Part shown: positions 1-8,780 of the stretch, in pieces
Numbering within the stretch: position 1 is the stretch's first letter
Layout of the letters: each line of letters opens with the position of its first letter
From: JACMLC01 sp963817025
GTDB lineage: Bacteria; Acidobacteriota; Blastocatellia; Pyrinomonadales; Pyrinomonadaceae
Direction: 5' to 3'
Assembly (NCBI GenBank): GCA_963817025.1
Contig: CAWFML010000005.1
Coordinates: forward strand, 1,936,893-2,000,892
Length of the DNA stretch: 64,000 bases
Program-made: the position numbers and the translations under genes
The notes under the pieces: generated by a model
Told to the model about the DNA's origin: nothing
The model's database searches: none
The model's input: the letters and a program-made list of their open reading frames with translations, nothing else

Positions 1-1153
1 CCGAACCGACATTGCCAACACCCGTGCCGGACGGCAGGAAGGTGCGCCCGAAGTCTGAGAGAGTAAAGCTCGTGACCTTGTCCGAGATACCCTGCGCGAC
101 CGTCTCGTCATAGAAGGCTTTCATCGCCTGACTGACCTGCTGCCACAGAGCTGCCTGAGCGTTGACCTGCCCGGAGTGCGTGTCAAAGCTTCCGAGCGAG
201 CAGAAGAAAATCTGGCGGTTGATGTTGACATCGTTGCGTATGGCTAGAAACTTGGCGACCTGTCTTAACTGGTTGCCGAGCGTCGTGTTGGGAAACGTCG
301 CCGTCAGCACCGGGTCAGGACGGTTAAGCGCAAGGCTGGCCGTGGCCGCTTCCTGCGTGATGTCGCGCGCCGCGCGCACTACATTGTGGCTCAGATCAAC
401 CGTCCGCAACTGGTCAAAGGCGAGCCGCCGCGCAATCGATTCGACAGAGGCGTTGTATCCGCTCAGGGTCAGCAGTTGATTAAGCGCGGTCGGCGCGGGG
501 TTGACGGCCAGTGGTTTGGTCACTTGACCCGCAGTAAAAAGCTGCGATCCGGCGACGGAGGTAATCATTGGAAGCTGCGCGCCGGGATTCTGCCCGACCG
601 TCAGATCAGCCGTGCGCCCGCCCCAGCCGGAACTGGTCGGCGTCATGGAATTAGAAGCCTGCGCTTGCTGAACCTGATCCGAATGAGAGAACAACTGGTA
701 AGGCTTTGGCGCGGTGTTGTTCTGATAAGTCGTCCTCGTCAGCGGCTGCACGAGCGTTCCGACATTACAGACAACTGCAAGCTTCTGCGCGTTCCAGAGC
801 GTTTGCAGCTCGACCATGTTCGGGTGCAAACCATAGGTCAGCCCGCCCATGCGCGGAACAGTAATCGGCAGCAGACTGGCCTGTGTGTGCGCCAGCCCGG
901 AAGGGCCGCGCACGTTGCTGTATGCCGCATAGTTGCTGATATTGGCGTCGTTATGATTCGGCACTACAGTATTGTTGCCGTCGTTGCCGCCATTCAGAAA
1001 GATGCAGACCAGAGCTTTATAGTCTCCACCATCCACTCCCGTGTCCTGAGCCAGAGCGTTCACGAGTCCGAAGTGCTCGATTTGAGTCGCAAGGGCCGCC
1101 ATGCTCAGGGCGCATCCAGTTTTGCGTAAGAAGTCTCTTCTTGATTGTGACAT
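1..1153 (-). CDS. DUF1501 family secreted protein, C-terminus cut off by window edge
   Basis: Translating the minus strand from the ATG at 1153 gives an open frame of 384 codons that runs off the left end. The N-terminus (MSQSRRDFLRKTGCALSMAA) has a twin-arginine signal, so the protein is probably exported folded by Tat. It continues with LVCIFLNGGNDGNN, typical of the DUF1501 (sulfatase-like fold) family, and later has FDTHSGQ and LSDFGRTF motifs of that family. The start follows the stop of the DUF1800 gene by 5 bases, and the ribosome site GAGGTAA overlaps that stop, so the two are translationally linked. DUF1800/DUF1501 pairs are common in Acidobacteriota, Planctomycetota and Bacteroidota. 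The biochemical role is unknown. Confidence 0.9.
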   Translation of the reverse strand, partial: MSQSRRDFLRKTGCALSMAALATQIEHFGLVNALAQDTGVDGGDYKALVCIFLNGGNDGNNTVVPNHNDANISNYAAYSNVRGPSGLAHTQASLLPITVPRMGGLTYGLHPNMVELQTLWNAQKLAVVCNVGTLVQPLTRTTYQNNTAPKPYQLFSHSDQVQQAQASNSMTPTSSGWGGRTADLTVGQNPGAQLPMITSVAGSQLFTAGQVTKPLAVNPAPTALNQLLTLSGYNASVESIARRLAFDQLRTVDLSHNVVRAARDITQEAATASLALNRPDPVLTATFPNTTLGNQLRQVAKFLAIRNDVNINRQIFFCSLGSFDTHSGQVNAQAALWQQVSQAMKAFYDETVAQGISDKVTSFTLSDFGRTFLPSGTGVGNVGS

Positions 1154-1158
1154 AGCTT

Positions 1159-3300
1159 TTACCTCTGCACCTGATACTGCGACGAAGTCGCGACAAGATA
1201 GATGGCCGTGCGCGCACGCAGAAGCGTGTTTGCGGCGGGGACGGCGACGACTGCGGTCGTGATGATGTTACGCATCTCCGGAGACATCGTGCCGTGCATC
1301 AACTTTTTATTGAGAGCCTCGACAAGTTGCGCTCCGCTGGCGTCGGCGGCGGCTAAAGCCTGCATCTCCGCCGGATCAATAGAAGTGCCGTTCGGCGCGA
1401 GCGTGCCGTTAATGGGAATGGTGTTGAAGACTATCGTGTTGCCGAAGTTGGCACGCCGGAACGCTGTCGAAGTCGTCAGGATATAGAACTCAGGCCCGCG
1501 TATCCCGCTGACGGGAACGATATAGTCAGGCGGGTAATAGTTAAAGACAGACGGCGCACGGAAAACATCCTGTGCGAGAGCTTGCGTCTGCGGGTTGATA
1601 TAGCCGTCGCTCTGGCTGCCCACGACGCCGTTGGCCGCGCGCACGTTGAACTGCCGCAGGATGTTGGTGACATACAGCACAGGCTCTCTCAAGTAGCCGT
1701 AGTTCGGGTCGTTCTTCACATCGCCGCGCGCTTCAGGGTCTGTCAGGATCGCTCTCACGACGGCCTTCAGGTCGCCGCGCACGCCTAACCCGTTATTGTT
1801 AAAGACCGTCGCCACACGCGCGACATAAGCGGGGGTCGGGTCGCTCGTCACCAGATGCTGTATCAACTGCTTGCCGATAAACGGGCCGACGTTCGGATGA
1901 TAGAAAATATTATCGAGCGCCATAGTCAAATCCGTTGCGCCGGGCTGTCCGGCTGGCAGCACAGTTCCGTTCAGCAAGAGCTTTGCATTGGTGTCATGGT
2001 TACCGGCGACAAGCACCATCGGGTCAATCCCGTTGGGGATGCCCGGCAATGAGTTCGGACAGCCGGAAACGCACAGCCTCCATCCGGTAAAGACCTGTGT
2101 GAAGCCGTTGACCACGTTCTGATCGTAAGTCGGGATGCGGTTGCCGTTCAGATCCACCATCGGCGTGCCGTCCAGATTGAGCTTGTCGAGACCAATGGAG
2201 AAGAGCTGCAAAATCTCGCGCGCATAATTCTCATTCGGATTCGTGCGCGTGCTGGCCGCCATATCGAGGTAATTACCCATCGCCGGATTGAGCGTCATTT
2301 CCTGAAGCAGATTGCGATAATTACCAAAGGCATGGTTGTCGAGCGTCTTGATGTATTGCAGCATGTGGCTCGGCTGCTGGATTTCGATTCCTGAGACGAC
2401 GAAAATCTGGCCCAACGCCCACGAGACGCGCCTTCGCAACTGAGCCTTTCCATAGAGCGCATCCCGGTAAAACCAACGCTGCAACGGATACATCGTGTAA
2501 TTGTCTCTGAAACAATCCGTGCCTTGCAGACAGTCTGCCTGAGGGGTAATCGGCATCAGCGGCTGATTGGTATATGGAACGCCCGGAAACGGCAGGTCTA
2601 ACTGTTCTGAGAGATAAGGGAGAATGCCGATGCGGCGCAAGCGCATGTCTAGCTCCGCCGTGGGGCCAAACGTCGCCTGCTCCATAAAGCGTATGCGGTC
2701 GCCTGAGAACTGTGGCCCGATACGCTGCTGTTCAATCCCCGTGTCTCTCGGTTTGGGTCTGGACAGAGGCGCACCAGTCGGCACAGCGCCCGCATCATCC
2801 AGCGGCCCTCCGCCCATGTGGCCCATTGCCAGCCGCACGCGATTGCTCGCCATGCCGCGCCAGGTGAGTCGCACCAACACATCGCCCGCATCCCCGATCC
2901 GGCTGTCAAGATTCAGGACAACCGCGTGAATCCAGTCAAAATTGTTGACGGGCGTAATGGACTCAACAGTCAAAGGAAACTGCCGCCCCTCTGCGTCCTC
3001 CGCATCTGCGCGAAAGGCATTGGCCCCCTCGCCCATCATCAAATCAAGATTCGTGACGAACAGGGTCACGCGCGTTTGTTCGACGGAATTCAAGACGCTT
3101 TGCGCCGCAACAGGAAATTGCCCGCGCCACTTGTAAGGGTTCACAACAAGAGCGCGTGTCGAGCCGTTTTCGCTGATGAGAACCGGGGCGTCCATGACAG
3201 CCTGCCCAAAGGTGAGCGCGCTGCAAACGCCTATCAGCAGGCAGGCACACACAGCCCTGTACAAGCGCAGGCCAAAGCAATCGGGAAAATTTTTGCTCAT
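1159..3300 (-). CDS. DUF1800 family secreted protein
   Basis: The product is 713 residues from the ATG at 3300. That start has AAAGAGAG about 6-9 bases upstream and gives a clean signal peptide (hydrophobic core LYRAVCACLLIGVCSALTFG). An in-frame ATG 45 bases further upstream lacks these features. The body carries DUF1800 hallmarks: RFMEQATFGPT near the start of the domain and NENYAREILQLFSIG in the middle. It is the first gene of a two-gene unit with the DUF1501 gene, separated by 5 bases. The family is of unknown function; export with a Tat partner suggests a cell-surface or periplasmic complex (inference). Confidence 0.92.
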   Translation of the reverse strand: MSKNFPDCFGLRLYRAVCACLLIGVCSALTFGQAVMDAPVLISENGSTRALVVNPYKWRGQFPVAAQSVLNSVEQTRVTLFVTNLDLMMGEGANAFRADAEDAEGRQFPLTVESITPVNNFDWIHAVVLNLDSRIGDAGDVLVRLTWRGMASNRVRLAMGHMGGGPLDDAGAVPTGAPLSRPKPRDTGIEQQRIGPQFSGDRIRFMEQATFGPTAELDMRLRRIGILPYLSEQLDLPFPGVPYTNQPLMPITPQADCLQGTDCFRDNYTMYPLQRWFYRDALYGKAQLRRRVSWALGQIFVVSGIEIQQPSHMLQYIKTLDNHAFGNYRNLLQEMTLNPAMGNYLDMAASTRTNPNENYAREILQLFSIGLDKLNLDGTPMVDLNGNRIPTYDQNVVNGFTQVFTGWRLCVSGCPNSLPGIPNGIDPMVLVAGNHDTNAKLLLNGTVLPAGQPGATDLTMALDNIFYHPNVGPFIGKQLIQHLVTSDPTPAYVARVATVFNNNGLGVRGDLKAVVRAILTDPEARGDVKNDPNYGYLREPVLYVTNILRQFNVRAANGVVGSQSDGYINPQTQALAQDVFRAPSVFNYYPPDYIVPVSGIRGPEFYILTTSTAFRRANFGNTIVFNTIPINGTLAPNGTSIDPAEMQALAAADASGAQLVEALNKKLMHGTMSPEMRNIITTAVVAVPAANTLLRARTAIYLVATSSQYQVQR

Positions 3301-3688
3301 AGGAATCACTCTCTTTCGGTCGCGGGACTCCGCGTCGTAATGCAACTGTCGCGGGGGTTTGTTACTTATGCAGCGCAGAAAAAGGAATCGCCGGAGAACA
3401 CTTTAATGCTCTCAGCCATGAAGCCTGGCTCCGGATGACATACTTATCATGCATGCGCTGCGAAAAACATGAGTGAATTGATTGCTATTCAGAGGAAGGG
3501 CAATCCAGCTCTCAAAACCGGATACTTCCTCTATACAACACTATTATCAAAAAAACAATGATTTTCTTATTTGCGCTGCTTGCTGGCGCTATGGCTGACC
3601 CGGATGAAACGACTTGATATGTCCGTCATGGGATTAGACGAGTGGCATGAGTATTTGGTCTAAATAACTTCTGCCGGAGGCGAGGCAC
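3301..3688. other. Intergenic region upstream of the DUF1800 gene
   Basis: No convincing gene is seen. The region presumably holds the promoter of the DUF1800/DUF1501 unit, but no clear -35/-10 pair could be picked out. Confidence 0.5.
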
Positions 3689-3719
3689 AAAAAAACAGCC
3701 ATTCATTGCTGAATGGCTG
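3689..3719 (-). terminator. Rho-independent terminator of tRNA-Pro
   Basis: Arms CAGCCATTCA (3696-3705) and its perfect complement (3710-3719) form a 10-bp stem with a 4-base loop. On the minus strand the stem is followed by a run of T (3695-3689). It lies 15 bases past the tRNA-Pro 3' end. Confidence 0.85.
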
Positions 3720-3733
3720 CTCCGCATTAATTT

Positions 3734-3807
<74 letters not shown>

Positions 3808-3853
3808 ACAAAAGATTAAAGCTGGTGGATTCTAAGTGAGCCTCAGCTGTAAG

Positions 3854-4528
3854 TCAAACCTGTGCATTGCCTTCGCGTGCGGCGCGTGCTTTCTCGCGTC
3901 TCGATTTGAGGTATTCAATCAGCGGCGGCATCAACGACAGGAAGACTACGACGATGACCACTTTCTCTATATGCTCGTCGAGTTTGATACCGAAAGCTTT
4001 CTCAACCAGATTGCCTAGAAAGTAGCCGCCGAGGATCATGGAGAAAACCCAGAGGAAGCCGCCGACGACATTGAACATGAGAAAGCGGCGATAGGGCATC
4101 TGCGCAGCCCCCGCGACAATCGGCGCAAACGTGCGAATGATTGGCACAAACCGCGCGATGATAATCGTCTTCCCGCCATACTTTTCATAAAAGGCATTCG
4201 CCTTCTGCAAGTGGCTCGGCTTGAAAACCAGCGACTTCGGACGTTTGAACAGGCGCGGCCCCATCTTTGACCCCGTATAGTATCCGACCGCATCACCCGC
4301 TACTGCCGCCACAAATAAAGTGCTCAATAAGATAAAAACGTTGAGATCGCCTTTGGCGGCGAATAACCCTGCGACGACCAGCAGCGAATCACCCGGCAGA
4401 AAGAATCCCGCCGCCAGTCCTGTCTCGGCAAAGACGACGAAGATCAAAACCAGATAGCCCGCCGCCACAATCGTGTTCGGATTGAGATAGTGCTTAAGCT
4501 GATCGAATAGCTGATAAATAAAATCCAT
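3854..4528 (-). CDS. DedA family membrane protein
   Basis: The 224-residue product is an integral membrane protein of the DedA/VTT family, whose characterised members act in polyprenyl-phosphate or phospholipid translocation and membrane homeostasis. The family signature is present: an acidic residue before a glycine-rich re-entrant segment (FAETGLAAGFFLPGDSLLVV, about residues 33-52), then GRFVPxxR-like ARFVPIIRTFAPIVAG near residue 125. Two further hydrophobic segments follow (FLWVFSMILGGYFLG; VVIVVVFLSLMPPLI). The C-terminus is basic and probably cytoplasmic. It stands alone, with a repeat hairpin between it and the upstream pcm gene. Confidence 0.93.
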   Translation of the reverse strand: MDFIYQLFDQLKHYLNPNTIVAAGYLVLIFVVFAETGLAAGFFLPGDSLLVVAGLFAAKGDLNVFILLSTLFVAAVAGDAVGYYTGSKMGPRLFKRPKSLVFKPSHLQKANAFYEKYGGKTIIIARFVPIIRTFAPIVAGAAQMPYRRFLMFNVVGGFLWVFSMILGGYFLGNLVEKAFGIKLDEHIEKVVIVVVFLSLMPPLIEYLKSRREKARAAREGNAQV

Positions 4529-4557
4529 AACAATTAGCCGCTCTTAAATTCTTTAAG

Positions 4558-4662
4558 TCAACTCTTTGCGCGCTTGAGCTTTTTCTTCTTTGCGCCTTTG
4601 CGCGAAATACGAACGTTTCACGCTGGGGGCGCAAAGAGAAATCAGAAGGCGCAAAGGGTTGA
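4558..4662. repeat. Intergenic inverted repeat, CTTTGCGCC word type
   Basis: The left arm carries CTCTTTGCGCGC and CTTTGCGCCTTTGCGCG; the right arm carries GCGCAAAGAG and GGCGCAAAGGGTTGA. Together they can form a long imperfect hairpin between pcm and dedA. Related copies lie near 20.0, 26.1, 29.3, 35.6 and 35.8 kb. Confidence 0.8.
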
Positions 4663-4700
4663 AGGATTCTCTCTCTTGAGTTTTGCAGCGGCATCTCAGT

Positions 4701-5384
4701 CTACTGAGCTGACCAGCCGTAATGCCCTATGAGCGGCACAAAGGCGCATGCACCATGATCTTCATGCTCAAAACCCTTCTCTGTTTTGATGACCCGGACC
4801 AGAGTTTGCGCTTCGCGTTTTTCGCCGACCGGAAGAACCAGCCGCCCGCCCGTTTTCAACTGGGCCAGTAGCGGCTCAGGCACGTGCGGGCCACCGGCAG
4901 CCACCAGCACACAGTCATACGGAGCATTCGCGCTCCACCCGCGCGTGCCGTCGAAACATTTGACCGTCGCGTTATAAATATCCAGCTTGCGGATTCGCGC
5001 CTGCGCTTCGCGCGCCAGCTCCGGAATTCGTTCAAGGGCAAAAACCTGCGCGGCTATTTTTGAGAGCACAGCAGTTTGATAACCCGACCCGGCTCCGATC
5101 TCAAGCACACGGCTGCGATCATCAAGCTCTAACAGCTCAGTCATACGCGCGACGATAAAGGGTTGCGAGATGGTCTGGTTGGCGGCAATCGGCAGCGCGT
5201 GGTCTCCGTAGGCGCGGCCCTGCAAAGCTTCCGGCACAAAGCGATGACGCGGTATTGCGCGCATGGCTTCGAGCACGCGCGCATCCTGAATGCGATAATG
5301 ATCGCGCAGACGCTCGACCATCCGCTCGCGCGGGATGCGATATTCGGATTGAGATGAAAGAGGACGTAACGGTGCTGAACTCAA
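4701..5384 (-). CDS. pcm: Protein-L-isoaspartate O-methyltransferase
   Basis: The 227-residue enzyme transfers a methyl group from S-adenosylmethionine to L-isoaspartyl residues in damaged proteins and so starts their repair. Family marks are NQTISQPFIVARMTELL before the methyltransferase core and the SAM-binding glycine loop VLEIGAGSGYQTAVLSKIA (about residues 94-112). The C-terminal GxLVxPVG strand is also present (GGRLVLPVGE). The start is taken as TTG at 5384, because the first in-frame ATG would remove a conserved N-terminal segment; an AAGG lies 9 bases upstream. It follows surE by 44 bases, a pairing also found in Escherichia coli. Confidence 0.93.
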   Translation of the reverse strand: MSSAPLRPLSSQSEYRIPRERMVERLRDHYRIQDARVLEAMRAIPRHRFVPEALQGRAYGDHALPIAANQTISQPFIVARMTELLELDDRSRVLEIGAGSGYQTAVLSKIAAQVFALERIPELAREAQARIRKLDIYNATVKCFDGTRGWSANAPYDCVLVAAGGPHVPEPLLAQLKTGGRLVLPVGEKREAQTLVRVIKTEKGFEHEDHGACAFVPLIGHYGWSAQ

Positions 5385-5428
5385 GCGTGTGGCCTTGCTC
5401 TAAGAAAACTCTTCCGGCGAGTTGTTTC

Positions 5429-6202
5429 TCAAATGCTCTGTAGTGTCTGCTTCGCTTCCAGATAATTCCATGAATCTATCGCCGTCAGCGCGCGATGATC
5501 GGTCATATCACTCTTGAGCGGCGTGACGGAGATATAGCCCTGCTCGATGGCTTGATAATCCGTGCCGTCAACCGCCGCGTCGGAAGTGAAATACTCTTCG
5601 CCGATCCAGAAATAGGGTTTGCCGCGCGGGTCTATGTGCTCGCTGATGACGGGCCGCGCGTTCTTGATTCCCTGCCGCGTCACGCGCACGCCTTTGATCT
5701 CCCGGCGCGGAATGTTGACGTTGAGCAGAGTGCCTTCAGGCAATCCTTCGGTCAAAACTTTCCGCATCGCCGTGACAGCAAAACGCGCAGCCTCTGTGAA
5801 ATCGAATTTCTCACGCGCCACTAAGCTAAAAGCAAGGCCCGGCACACCCAGGATAGTCGCTTCGAGTGCGCCCGCGACTGTGCCGGAATATGTGGCATCG
5901 TCGCCCAAGTTGCCGCCATGATTGATGCCCGAAGCGCAGATGTGCGGGCGCTCGTCTTCAGGAATGATCTTATTCAAAGCCAGCGTCACGCAGTCGGTCG
6001 GCGTGCCGTCCACAGTCCAGTGCCGCTCGTCTATCTGGCGTATGCGAAGCGGGCGCGCTAAGGTCAGACTATGCGAGGCCCCGCTCATCTCGGACGCAGG
6101 AGCAACCGTGTACACGTCTCCCACCTCGCGCAGGGCCTCTTCCAATTTGATGAGGCCGTCCGAGTGTATGCCGTCGTCGTTCGTCAGTAGGATGCGTGTC
6201 AT
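5429..6202 (-). CDS. surE: 5'/3'-nucleotidase SurE
   Basis: SurE is a metal-dependent nucleoside monophosphatase linked to survival in stationary phase. The product has the N-terminal signature MTRILLTNDDGIHSDGL with the metal-binding Asp pair. It also has SGASHSLTL and SGINHGGNLGDDATYSGTVA, which together form the active site. The length is 257 residues from the ATG at 6202, chosen because family members begin directly at this strand. An in-frame ATG 33 bases upstream would add an unconserved leader. It forms a two-gene unit with pcm. Confidence 0.95.
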   Translation of the reverse strand: MTRILLTNDDGIHSDGLIKLEEALREVGDVYTVAPASEMSGASHSLTLARPLRIRQIDERHWTVDGTPTDCVTLALNKIIPEDERPHICASGINHGGNLGDDATYSGTVAGALEATILGVPGLAFSLVAREKFDFTEAARFAVTAMRKVLTEGLPEGTLLNVNIPRREIKGVRVTRQGIKNARPVISEHIDPRGKPYFWIGEEYFTSDAAVDGTDYQAIEQGYISVTPLKSDMTDHRALTAIDSWNYLEAKQTLQSI

Positions 6203-6333
6203 CACAAAAATAAACCGGCCAAGCGGACGTGTCATTCACTGCTACACTACGCTCAGACGGTTGACCTGACGCTGGGGCGTGAACCTGAAGCCAACTTCCC
6301 TTTAAGAAGGAAGCTAAGGTGATACGGGTTTGC

Positions 6334-6537
6334 TTAGTCGCGCTGGATGCGCGGGCGACCCTTCTTCTTGTTGCGCTTGCGCGCGAGAGCCGATTTGAGT
6401 TTCGCCTTCTGTCCCGGCGGCATAAAGAACGCATGCTTCTTCGCATCTTTGATGATCTCTTCGGTCATCACGCGACGCTTGAATCGGCGCAACGCGCTCT
6501 CAATTGATTCGCCCTGATTAACTGTCACTATCGCCAT
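6334..6537 (-). CDS. rpsU: 30S ribosomal protein S21
   Basis: This 67-residue basic protein belongs to the small-subunit platform near the anti-Shine-Dalgarno end of 16S rRNA. The pattern ESIESALRRFKRRV followed by a Lys/Arg-rich C-terminus (KSALARKRNKKKGRPRIQRD) is typical of S21. An AGGGAGA lies about 12 bases upstream of the ATG. It is transcribed alone between surE and the radical SAM gene. Confidence 0.95.
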   Translation of the reverse strand: MAIVTVNQGESIESALRRFKRRVMTEEIIKDAKKHAFFMPPGQKAKLKSALARKRNKKKGRPRIQRD

Positions 6538-6685
6538 AACTTACTTACCAATCTCCCTTAAATTAAAACCTCAAAACAAATCCGGCTGTTGCCTTCAGAG
6601 ACAATGTAACATGTCTTAAACGGTTAAGGTCAAGCGCGCAGGCACACATTTATCTGCGAACACCGCTCTCAGATACTTTATTCAG

Positions 6686-6730
6686 AGATGAACCCTGCGA
6701 ATGCTTTATGCACGCTCGCAGGGTTCATCT
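6686..6730. terminator. Strong hairpin between the radical SAM gene and rpsU
   Basis: A perfect 15-bp stem (6686-6700 with 6716-6730, arm core ATGAACCCTGCGA) encloses a 15-base loop, 23 bases past the stop of the radical SAM gene. There is no clear U-run on the minus strand, so it may stabilise the 3' end rather than terminate. Confidence 0.65.
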
Positions 6731-6752
6731 GCAAAAGGAACTAAATGCTCGA

Positions 6753-8780
6753 TCAGGCAGAAGCCACTGTGGCCTTCTTGCTGCGGCTGAGGCCCTGAAT
6801 CTGAACCGGCTTGTCGCCCTTGATATCCTGCTTCTCAAGCACCATCTGATTGTAAAGCTTACGCATCATCGCAGCTTCTTCCGCAGCCGTCTTCGGCCCG
6901 TCCATCATGGGCTTGTTCGGGCGCTGGATGTCAATCTGGTTCAGCACCATGCCGTGTGCGTTGTCTGCAAGCTCGACTTCCTTGCCTTTAGCAAAGATTT
7001 CATGACGGCCATGCTCCTGATACCACTTGGCGACAGTCGCATTCTGGTGCATGTGCTCGATAATGTTTCTCCAGCCGATGCCCGTGTTGTAGGCGCAGAA
7101 GGAGATTTCGCCTTCCTGTGTGCCATACGGGATGATGCACATCTCCGTGCGACGGAAGTCATAGTTGAACAAATCCTGAAACCACATGCCTGCGATAAAG
7201 AGGAAGTTCCAGCGGTCTGCGCGACGCTTCTCGATGTCCGTCTTGGTGCGCTGTCCGTCAACCTTGCCGTAGTCTTTGCCTGTCAAGCCAAAGGATTTGT
7301 CGAACTTCTTGAACAGCTCATAAAGAGTAAAGTGCGTCGGCGATTTGTAAGGGTTGTAATGCTTCAGAAGCGTCAGACCCATCATCAGGTTGGACATCCA
7401 CTTGCCGCGCGCAGCGTCAGTGATCTTCTGCATGTCTTTGACAAGGCCCGGAATGTTCAGAAACTCCGGCACAGGATTCATCTCTTTGGTCTCTTTATCA
7501 ATCATCACCGCCGTGCCCACGCCGCAGTTCGGGTGGCAACCGCAGGAGACTTGTCCCCATTCGGCTTCCGGGCCATGCACGAGGTCTGCAAAGTCTGCGA
7601 ACGCGCCCATCAGGGAGAGCGGGAACCAGTCGCGCGTCGGCTCCGTGATGCCCACCTGACTCTTCACATCATTTGCCAGATGCGAGAGCGTGTAACGCTG
7701 CTGCATGCGACGCTCAGGCGTAATTTCTTCGTCACGTCCGGTAAAAGAAACCGGCTGGAAAGACAGGAACGCGATCTTCTTCGGATTGTCGAGCGCAAAG
7801 CGAATGATAGAGCCGACCTGATCGTTGTTGATGCCGTTGACCAGCGTCGTCACGAGCACGATTTCCACACCGGCTTCATGCAGGTTATTGATAGCGCGCA
7901 GCTTCACGTCAAACAGGTTACCGACCTGACGGTGGCTGTTGGCGTCGTTGCCGATACCGTCGAATTGCAGGTAGGCGTAACGAAGGCCAGCCTCTGCCGA
8001 CTCGCGGCAGAACTCTTTGCTCTTGGCAAACTCAATACCGTTGGTCGCGCACTGCACGGAGTTGTAGCCGACCTTGCGCGAATACTTGATGGCTTCTATA
8101 AAGTGCGGCGAAATCGTCGGCTCGCCGCCGGAGAACTGCACGGACATCTGCCTGCGCGGCTTGATTGAGATAGCATTGTCGAGAATCTCGCTGATGTCCT
8201 CAAAGCTCAGCTCATGCACAAAGCCGACCTGATTGGCGTCCATAAAGCACGGGTCGCACATCATGTTGCAACGATTGGTCAAGTCCACCGTGAGCACGCT
8301 GCCACGACCATACTTGATCGTGCTCGAACCATGATTGTGAAGCTTCTCGTCGTTGTGCGACTGAATGTCGCGGCCCGGAAACATCTTCTCGATATGCATC
8401 AGAAACTTCGAGTCAATCGCCATGATGTCCTCGAAGTGGCCGTGCGTCGGGCAATCTTTGACCATCCAAATCTGGCCGTCGCGCTCAATGATCTGAGCTT
8501 TAATCTCACCGACCTTTTCATTAATAAGCTCGCTGACATCTCTCTTGCCGTTGATGATCGCCTCGCGCGCCTCGATCACGCACTGCGGGCAGAGCGAATC
8601 AGTAGTGCGCGGAAAGCCCAACGTCGGCTTAGATTTCTGCCATGACTTGAGCAGCGGCTTTTCAGACCACTTGGGGGTAAAAGATGGATTCGGTTTGTAC
8701 TTATTGACGGACTGAATCGTGTTAAATAAGCCGCCAGCAATGACTGTCAGGCTTTTTTCGACGTGTTTGATAGGTCTCAT
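6753..8780 (-). CDS. Tes/MSS-like radical SAM protein, candidate membrane-spanning lipid synthase
   Basis: The protein is 675 residues. The radical SAM triad is C171/C175/C178 (TNRCNMMCDPCF), followed by SGGEPT at 217-222. Additional cysteines would bind further clusters: CPQC at 64-67 with C110 (KDCPTHGHF) as an N-terminal rubredoxin-like site, CGCHPNC at 413-419, and C548 and C562. This architecture matches the family of archaeal tetraether synthase (Tes, MJ0619) and bacterial membrane-spanning lipid synthases, which join two lipid tails through sp3 carbons. Acidobacteriota are known to make iso-diabolic acid. The substrate assignment is inference; the radical SAM call is certain. It is monocistronic, with AAAAAGGA just upstream of the ATG and a strong hairpin downstream. 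Confidence 0.85.
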   Translation of the reverse strand: MRPIKHVEKSLTVIAGGLFNTIQSVNKYKPNPSFTPKWSEKPLLKSWQKSKPTLGFPRTTDSLCPQCVIEAREAIINGKRDVSELINEKVGEIKAQIIERDGQIWMVKDCPTHGHFEDIMAIDSKFLMHIEKMFPGRDIQSHNDEKLHNHGSSTIKYGRGSVLTVDLTNRCNMMCDPCFMDANQVGFVHELSFEDISEILDNAISIKPRRQMSVQFSGGEPTISPHFIEAIKYSRKVGYNSVQCATNGIEFAKSKEFCRESAEAGLRYAYLQFDGIGNDANSHRQVGNLFDVKLRAINNLHEAGVEIVLVTTLVNGINNDQVGSIIRFALDNPKKIAFLSFQPVSFTGRDEEITPERRMQQRYTLSHLANDVKSQVGITEPTRDWFPLSLMGAFADFADLVHGPEAEWGQVSCGCHPNCGVGTAVMIDKETKEMNPVPEFLNIPGLVKDMQKITDAARGKWMSNLMMGLTLLKHYNPYKSPTHFTLYELFKKFDKSFGLTGKDYGKVDGQRTKTDIEKRRADRWNFLFIAGMWFQDLFNYDFRRTEMCIIPYGTQEGEISFCAYNTGIGWRNIIEHMHQNATVAKWYQEHGRHEIFAKGKEVELADNAHGMVLNQIDIQRPNKPMMDGPKTAAEEAAMMRKLYNQMVLEKQDIKGDKPVQIQGLSRSKKATVASA

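Noticed and set aside
6203..6235. Upstream ATG for SurE adding 11 residues
   Set aside because: The added residues are unconserved and the family starts at the MTRILLTNDDG strand; neither start has a strong ribosome site.
6708..8168. 486-codon open frame opposite the radical SAM gene
   Set aside because: It is antisense to a well-conserved protein, with no motifs and no ribosome site.
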